DNA from: Rikenellaceae bacterium
GTDB lineage: Bacteria; Bacteroidota; Bacteroidia; Bacteroidales; Rikenellaceae
Reading direction: 5' to 3'
Assembly (NCBI GenBank): GCA_015060105.1
Contig: SUZD01000002.1
Location: 1-64,000 of the forward strand
Length of the DNA stretch: 64,000 nt
Below are positions 60,342 through 64,000 of this stretch, piece after piece; positions within the stretch are counted from its first letter, which is position 1; each line of letters opens with the position of its first letter. The translations under genes and the position numbers were made by a program. The notes under the pieces are model-generated. The model was not told the DNA's origin, searched no databases, and saw only the letters and a list, made by a program, of their open reading frames with translations.

Positions 60342-61430
60342 ATGTCAAAAAGATACTCTTGGAACGAATTTCAGAAGGAGATAGCGGATGACCACTACTT
60401 CTATGCCCGTAGTTGTATTCGTCAAAATTTCTTTCCCGGAAGCGAGCAGGCTTTCCTGAATATCATGCGTAATGATTTGGGCAAAGATGTGTTCGAGGAT
60501 GCACGCCATACATCGTGTACAGGTATCGGCTACCACTCCGACATTGTGCCACTCGAAACCATTATGACGGTGGTTGCTCGCCAATTTGCGCTGATGACCG
60601 AGGCCGGCTACGAGAATCTGACCTCGTCGTGCATCACCTCATTTGGAATATACACCGAGATTTTGGAGACTTGGAAAGAGTTTCCCGAAACGCTTGAACA
60701 GACTCGCAAATCACTTTATGAGGCTACGGGACGCACCTTCGAGATACCCAAAAATGTGGCACACACCTCGGACGTGATATTTCATAATCGGGAGCAGATT
60801 GCCGAGAAAGCCAAGCTCAAATTGGTCAATGCCATGACGGGAGAGCCGCTGCGCGTTGTGGAACATATCGGCTGTCACTATGCCAAAATTTTCCCAAGTA
60901 AGGGCGTCGGTGGCTCGGAATTCCCCTATGTATTGGCTGGTATGATTGAGTCATGGGGTGGCGAGGTTGTCGATTACCCCGAGCGTCGTCACTGCTGTGG
61001 TTTTGGCTTCCGCAACTATTTGGTACAAGCCAATCGTGGATACTCGGTAGCCAACTCCCGCAAGAAATTTGAGAGTATGGCTCCATATAAGCCCGATTTC
61101 ATTGTCTGCAACTGTCCCGGCTGTACAATGTTCCTCGACAAGTGGCAATACACACTTGCCGAAATGGAGGGCTCAACCTATGGACAAGACAACCGAGGAA
61201 TACCCGTATTGTCGTACGAGGAGATGGCGGGCCTGGTTTTGGGTTATGACCCTTGGGAGTTGGGTATGCAAATGCATCAAGTCGATGTAGAGCCTTTATT
61301 AGACAAGATGGGCGTTGATTATGAGCCATCGAGCAAATATTTGGGCAAGAAAGGCAAGTTTATCGGAGCTCCCAAATCAGCCATTGTAAACAGTTCTCCC
61401 GCCGAGAAATATTACAGAATCAAACGATGA
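60342..61430 (+). CDS. HdrB-like (CCG domain) subunit
   Basis: CTGIGYHSDIVP; EHIGCHYAKIF...RRHCCGFGFRN...VCNCPGCTMFLD. Confidence 0.9.
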   Translation: MSKRYSWNEFQKEIADDHYFYARSCIRQNFFPGSEQAFLNIMRNDLGKDVFEDARHTSCTGIGYHSDIVPLETIMTVVARQFALMTEAGYENLTSSCITSFGIYTEILETWKEFPETLEQTRKSLYEATGRTFEIPKNVAHTSDVIFHNREQIAEKAKLKLVNAMTGEPLRVVEHIGCHYAKIFPSKGVGGSEFPYVLAGMIESWGGEVVDYPERRHCCGFGFRNYLVQANRGYSVANSRKKFESMAPYKPDFIVCNCPGCTMFLDKWQYTLAEMEGSTYGQDNRGIPVLSYEEMAGLVLGYDPWELGMQMHQVDVEPLLDKMGVDYEPSSKYLGKKGKFIGAPKSAIVNSSPAEKYYRIKR

Positions 61431-62428
61431 AAGTAACTGTTATAGGAGGCGGTGTTGCCGGCATACAGACGGCCATCGCTTTGAAAGAGTTAGGCTTAAC
61501 GCCTATTATTATCGAAAAGAATGACCACCTCGGAGGTAAACTATGTGGGTGGCACAAACTATTTCCAACGATGACTCCTGCCGAGCAGGTACTCACACCC
61601 TTATTAGAGAGAGTTAAGGCGTTGGGTATCGAAGTTATGCTCTCGACCGAGGTTACCAGCATCGATAGCGACGGTGTACAAACATCACAAGGTCGCATCG
61701 AGAGTGCGGCAACGGTTATCTGCTCGGGCTTCGACCTATTTGATGCAACACTCAAAGAGGAGTATGGATATGGCATATATGACAATGTCATTACCTCGGC
61801 CGATTTGGAGCGAATGATGAACAATGGCAAGGTAGCTTTGGCCGACGGGACACAACCTCATCGCATCGCTTTTTTGCACTGTGTAGGCTCGCGTGACGAG
61901 AAGGTACAACAACGCCACTGCTCAAAGGTATGTTGCGTTACGGGCGTTAAACAGGCTATCGAAATGCGTCGTTGGTTTCCCAAAAGCGAGATTTATAACT
62001 TCTATATGGATATCCGTATGTTCGGTGCCGGATATGAAGAGATGTATCGCTCGGCACAACAAGAACACGGCATACAATTCATACGTGGTCGAATTTCGGA
62101 AGCAGCTCCTGTTCTGAACGGGAAGGTGCAGATTAAAGCCGAAGACACACTGATTGGTCGCCCGTTGAAAATGACGGTTGATTTGTTGGTACTGCTTATC
62201 GGAATGACCGCAGGCCAAAGCAACAAGTGCTGGACACGATGCGCAGGCATAACACAAAGTGATAGCATGTTCCTCAAACCGAAGAATATGTTCGCAGGTA
62301 ACGTATGCTCCGATGCACCAAACATATTCTACGCAGGAACAGTAACTGCACCCAAGACAATCGGAGAATCACTGAACGAAGCTAATGCTGCTGCAATGCG
62401 CGTGGCACAATATCTTGGACGCTTATGA
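61427..62428 (+). CDS. HdrA-like FAD-dependent subunit, short form
   Basis: VIGGGVAGIQTAIALKELG; LHCVGSRDEKVQQRHCSKVCC; 333 aa. Confidence 0.88.
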   Translation: MKVTVIGGGVAGIQTAIALKELGLTPIIIEKNDHLGGKLCGWHKLFPTMTPAEQVLTPLLERVKALGIEVMLSTEVTSIDSDGVQTSQGRIESAATVICSGFDLFDATLKEEYGYGIYDNVITSADLERMMNNGKVALADGTQPHRIAFLHCVGSRDEKVQQRHCSKVCCVTGVKQAIEMRRWFPKSEIYNFYMDIRMFGAGYEEMYRSAQQEHGIQFIRGRISEAAPVLNGKVQIKAEDTLIGRPLKMTVDLLVLLIGMTAGQSNKCWTRCAGITQSDSMFLKPKNMFAGNVCSDAPNIFYAGTVTAPKTIGESLNEANAAAMRVAQYLGRL

Positions 62429-62754
62429 TAGACTTTGGATTTGGAGTCAACGTGGCTCGCGCCGTAAATATGGACCGAAATAATCTGGATACGGCACACG
62501 ACATATTCAACAGCCTGCCCGATTTACAAGCCTGCATTGCTTGCGGAAGTTGTACTGCAACTTGCACAGCAGGTAACCTCACATCGTTCAATTTCCGCAA
62601 GGTACACACATTGGTAAGACGTGGTGAGTACAAAGAGGCTTATTCCGAGATGAGCAAATGTATGTTGTGTGGCAAATGCCGATTGGTGTGTCCGCGCGGC
62701 ATCAATACTCGCGGCGTAGTTCTGACTATCAAAAAGAAATTGGGAGATTACTAA
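62425..62754 (+). CDS. Second small HdrC-like 4Fe-4S dicluster protein
   Basis: CIACGSCTATCTAGNLTSFNFRK; CMLCGKCRLVCPRGINTRG; 109 aa. Confidence 0.88.
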   Translation: MIDFGFGVNVARAVNMDRNNLDTAHDIFNSLPDLQACIACGSCTATCTAGNLTSFNFRKVHTLVRRGEYKEAYSEMSKCMLCGKCRLVCPRGINTRGVVLTIKKKLGDY

Positions 62755-62755
62755 T

Positions 62756-64000
62756 ATGCATTTCGACTTACATACAAACCCCTTCGCCATACCTTTTACC
62801 ATAGGTTGTATTGTGATGTTCGCAGTACTCGCTTACAAGTATGTGCGTTGGATTTATCGTCTCCCGAAGAGCGACAAAAGGCTGATTCGCAAAAATCTCT
62901 TTTCGAGTAAAAGTTGGCGCGCTGTGTGCGAAGCCATTTCGGAATCACTCCTACACCGACGCATATTCCGCACAAATCCCATATTAGGATATATGCACAT
63001 GAGCTTGGCTTTTGGCTGGTTTTTATTGATTGTTGTCGGTTTTATCGAAACTGTCGCCTATATGGGCTGGACACCCATACCATTACGGGGTCACGTCTTT
63101 TTCAAGTTCTACTCTCGCGAGTTGGAGCATAGCGCATTGTGGCAAAGCGTATTCACAAACATTATGGATGCGCTATTGCTATTTGTGCTGTCGGGCGTAG
63201 CATTGGCCTGGCTTAAACGCTTGTACTCCCGAATGATGGGCATGCGCCGAACAACTCGACACGTTTGGGGCGACCGCGTTGCATTATCGGCATTGTGGTT
63301 TATCTTCCCGTTGCGACTTATAGCCGAAAGTACAACAAGTGCAATTTGGCACAATGGAGGATTTCTGACAGGTTCATTGGGCGAGTTTATTGACAAAACG
63401 CTCTCTTTTGAGGCTATTTGGCATTTAGAGAGTGTATCTTGGTTTATTTATGCATTGGCCTTGGGTGTTTTTTTCTGTGCTATGCCGTTTTCTCGCTACA
63501 TGCATATTTTTACCGAAGTTCCACTTATTTTTTTGCGTAAGTATGGAATTAAGAGCGATGTACAACCGAAATCATTTGACCATTTTCAGATTGAAGCATG
63601 CTCTCGATGCGGAATTTGCATAGACCCATGTCAATTACAACGCGACGCAGGTATTGATAATGTCCAAGCAGTTTATTATCTTCGCGACAGACGCTACAAT
63701 ATGCTGACAGCCGAGGTTGCCGACAACTGCCTTATGTGTGGTCGTTGTGCCGAGCGCTGCCCTGTGGGTGTGGACATATTGCAGTTGCGTCAAAACTCGC
63801 GTTATACGCTGCATAACTCACCATCTTTCCGCCGTTACAACTATCTGCAAGGAGTTGATACATCGACCGGAAGCGGACGTGTGGGTTATTTTGCCGGTTG
63901 TATGACACTGCTATCTCCTCGCATTATGAATGCGATGGAGCGCATATTCAAAGCCGCCAACGAAGAGGTATGGTGGGCCGATAAAAATGGAGGTGTTTGT
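62756..64000 (+). CDS. Membrane-bound HdrDE/DsrMK-like fusion (cytochrome-b-like TM + 4Fe-4S + CCG domain), 3' partial
   Basis: Frame open from ATG 62756 to window end (415 codons); TM helices; CSRCGICIDPCQLQRD; CLMCGRCAERCPVGVD; start of CCG-type domain VGYFAGCMTLLSP. Confidence 0.82.
   Translation, partial: MHFDLHTNPFAIPFTIGCIVMFAVLAYKYVRWIYRLPKSDKRLIRKNLFSSKSWRAVCEAISESLLHRRIFRTNPILGYMHMSLAFGWFLLIVVGFIETVAYMGWTPIPLRGHVFFKFYSRELEHSALWQSVFTNIMDALLLFVLSGVALAWLKRLYSRMMGMRRTTRHVWGDRVALSALWFIFPLRLIAESTTSAIWHNGGFLTGSLGEFIDKTLSFEAIWHLESVSWFIYALALGVFFCAMPFSRYMHIFTEVPLIFLRKYGIKSDVQPKSFDHFQIEACSRCGICIDPCQLQRDAGIDNVQAVYYLRDRRYNMLTAEVADNCLMCGRCAERCPVGVDILQLRQNSRYTLHNSPSFRRYNYLQGVDTSTGSGRVGYFAGCMTLLSPRIMNAMERIFKAANEEVWWADKNGGVC

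Noticed and set aside
61400-62430. Frameshifted HdrA pseudogene
   Set aside because: The ORF is intact with all HdrA N-terminal motifs, and ATGA coupling to the next gene argues for a genuine short form; noted instead as a finding to verify.
1-64000. CRISPR arrays, rRNA, integrases or phage genes
   Set aside because: No regularly spaced repeats, rRNA signatures or recombinase/phage motifs seen in either strand.

Overview
Chromosomal window from a Bacteroidota/Bacteroidales genome. The placement rests on protein families plus repeated TTTG-N19/20-TAnnTTTG promoters; the genus cannot be fixed from the sequence. It is dense in housekeeping genes: rluD (5' partial), miaA, kdsB, rho, sdaA, a ClpA/C-type ATPase, bamA with two ompH/skp genes and uppS, nadK, pdxJ, cca, pyrD, cinA, recQ, rlmI, an ECF sigma factor, trpB2, ribD-like, Nif3, rsmF-like, GH3, trkA, pfkA, purB, engB, prs, a Zn/Mn ABC pair, dusB and argS. 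There are two tRNAs (Lys-CTT and Pro-CGG), and the window ends in an Hdr-like iron-sulfur cluster (3' partial). I saw no rRNA, CRISPR array, transposase or prophage. Main candidates for a second look: (1) a Trp-codon leader peptide with a terminator/antiterminator pair upstream of trpB2 (33393-33609). (2) An unannotated, probably minus-strand structured RNA with H-type pseudoknot complementarity, its own promoter-like box and an intrinsic terminator, upstream of a zinc-ribbon membrane protein in an AT-rich island (52711-52909). (3) A five-gene HdrC-HdrB-HdrA-HdrC'-HdrDE-like cluster (59636-64000). Smaller items: a RibD-like protein with reversed domain order, a 45-aa ORF missing from the ORF track behind the ECF sigma gene, isolated strong Shine-Dalgarno sequences, and a metal ABC operon without a permease. 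All calls come from reading the sequence; no searches or folding programs were run.
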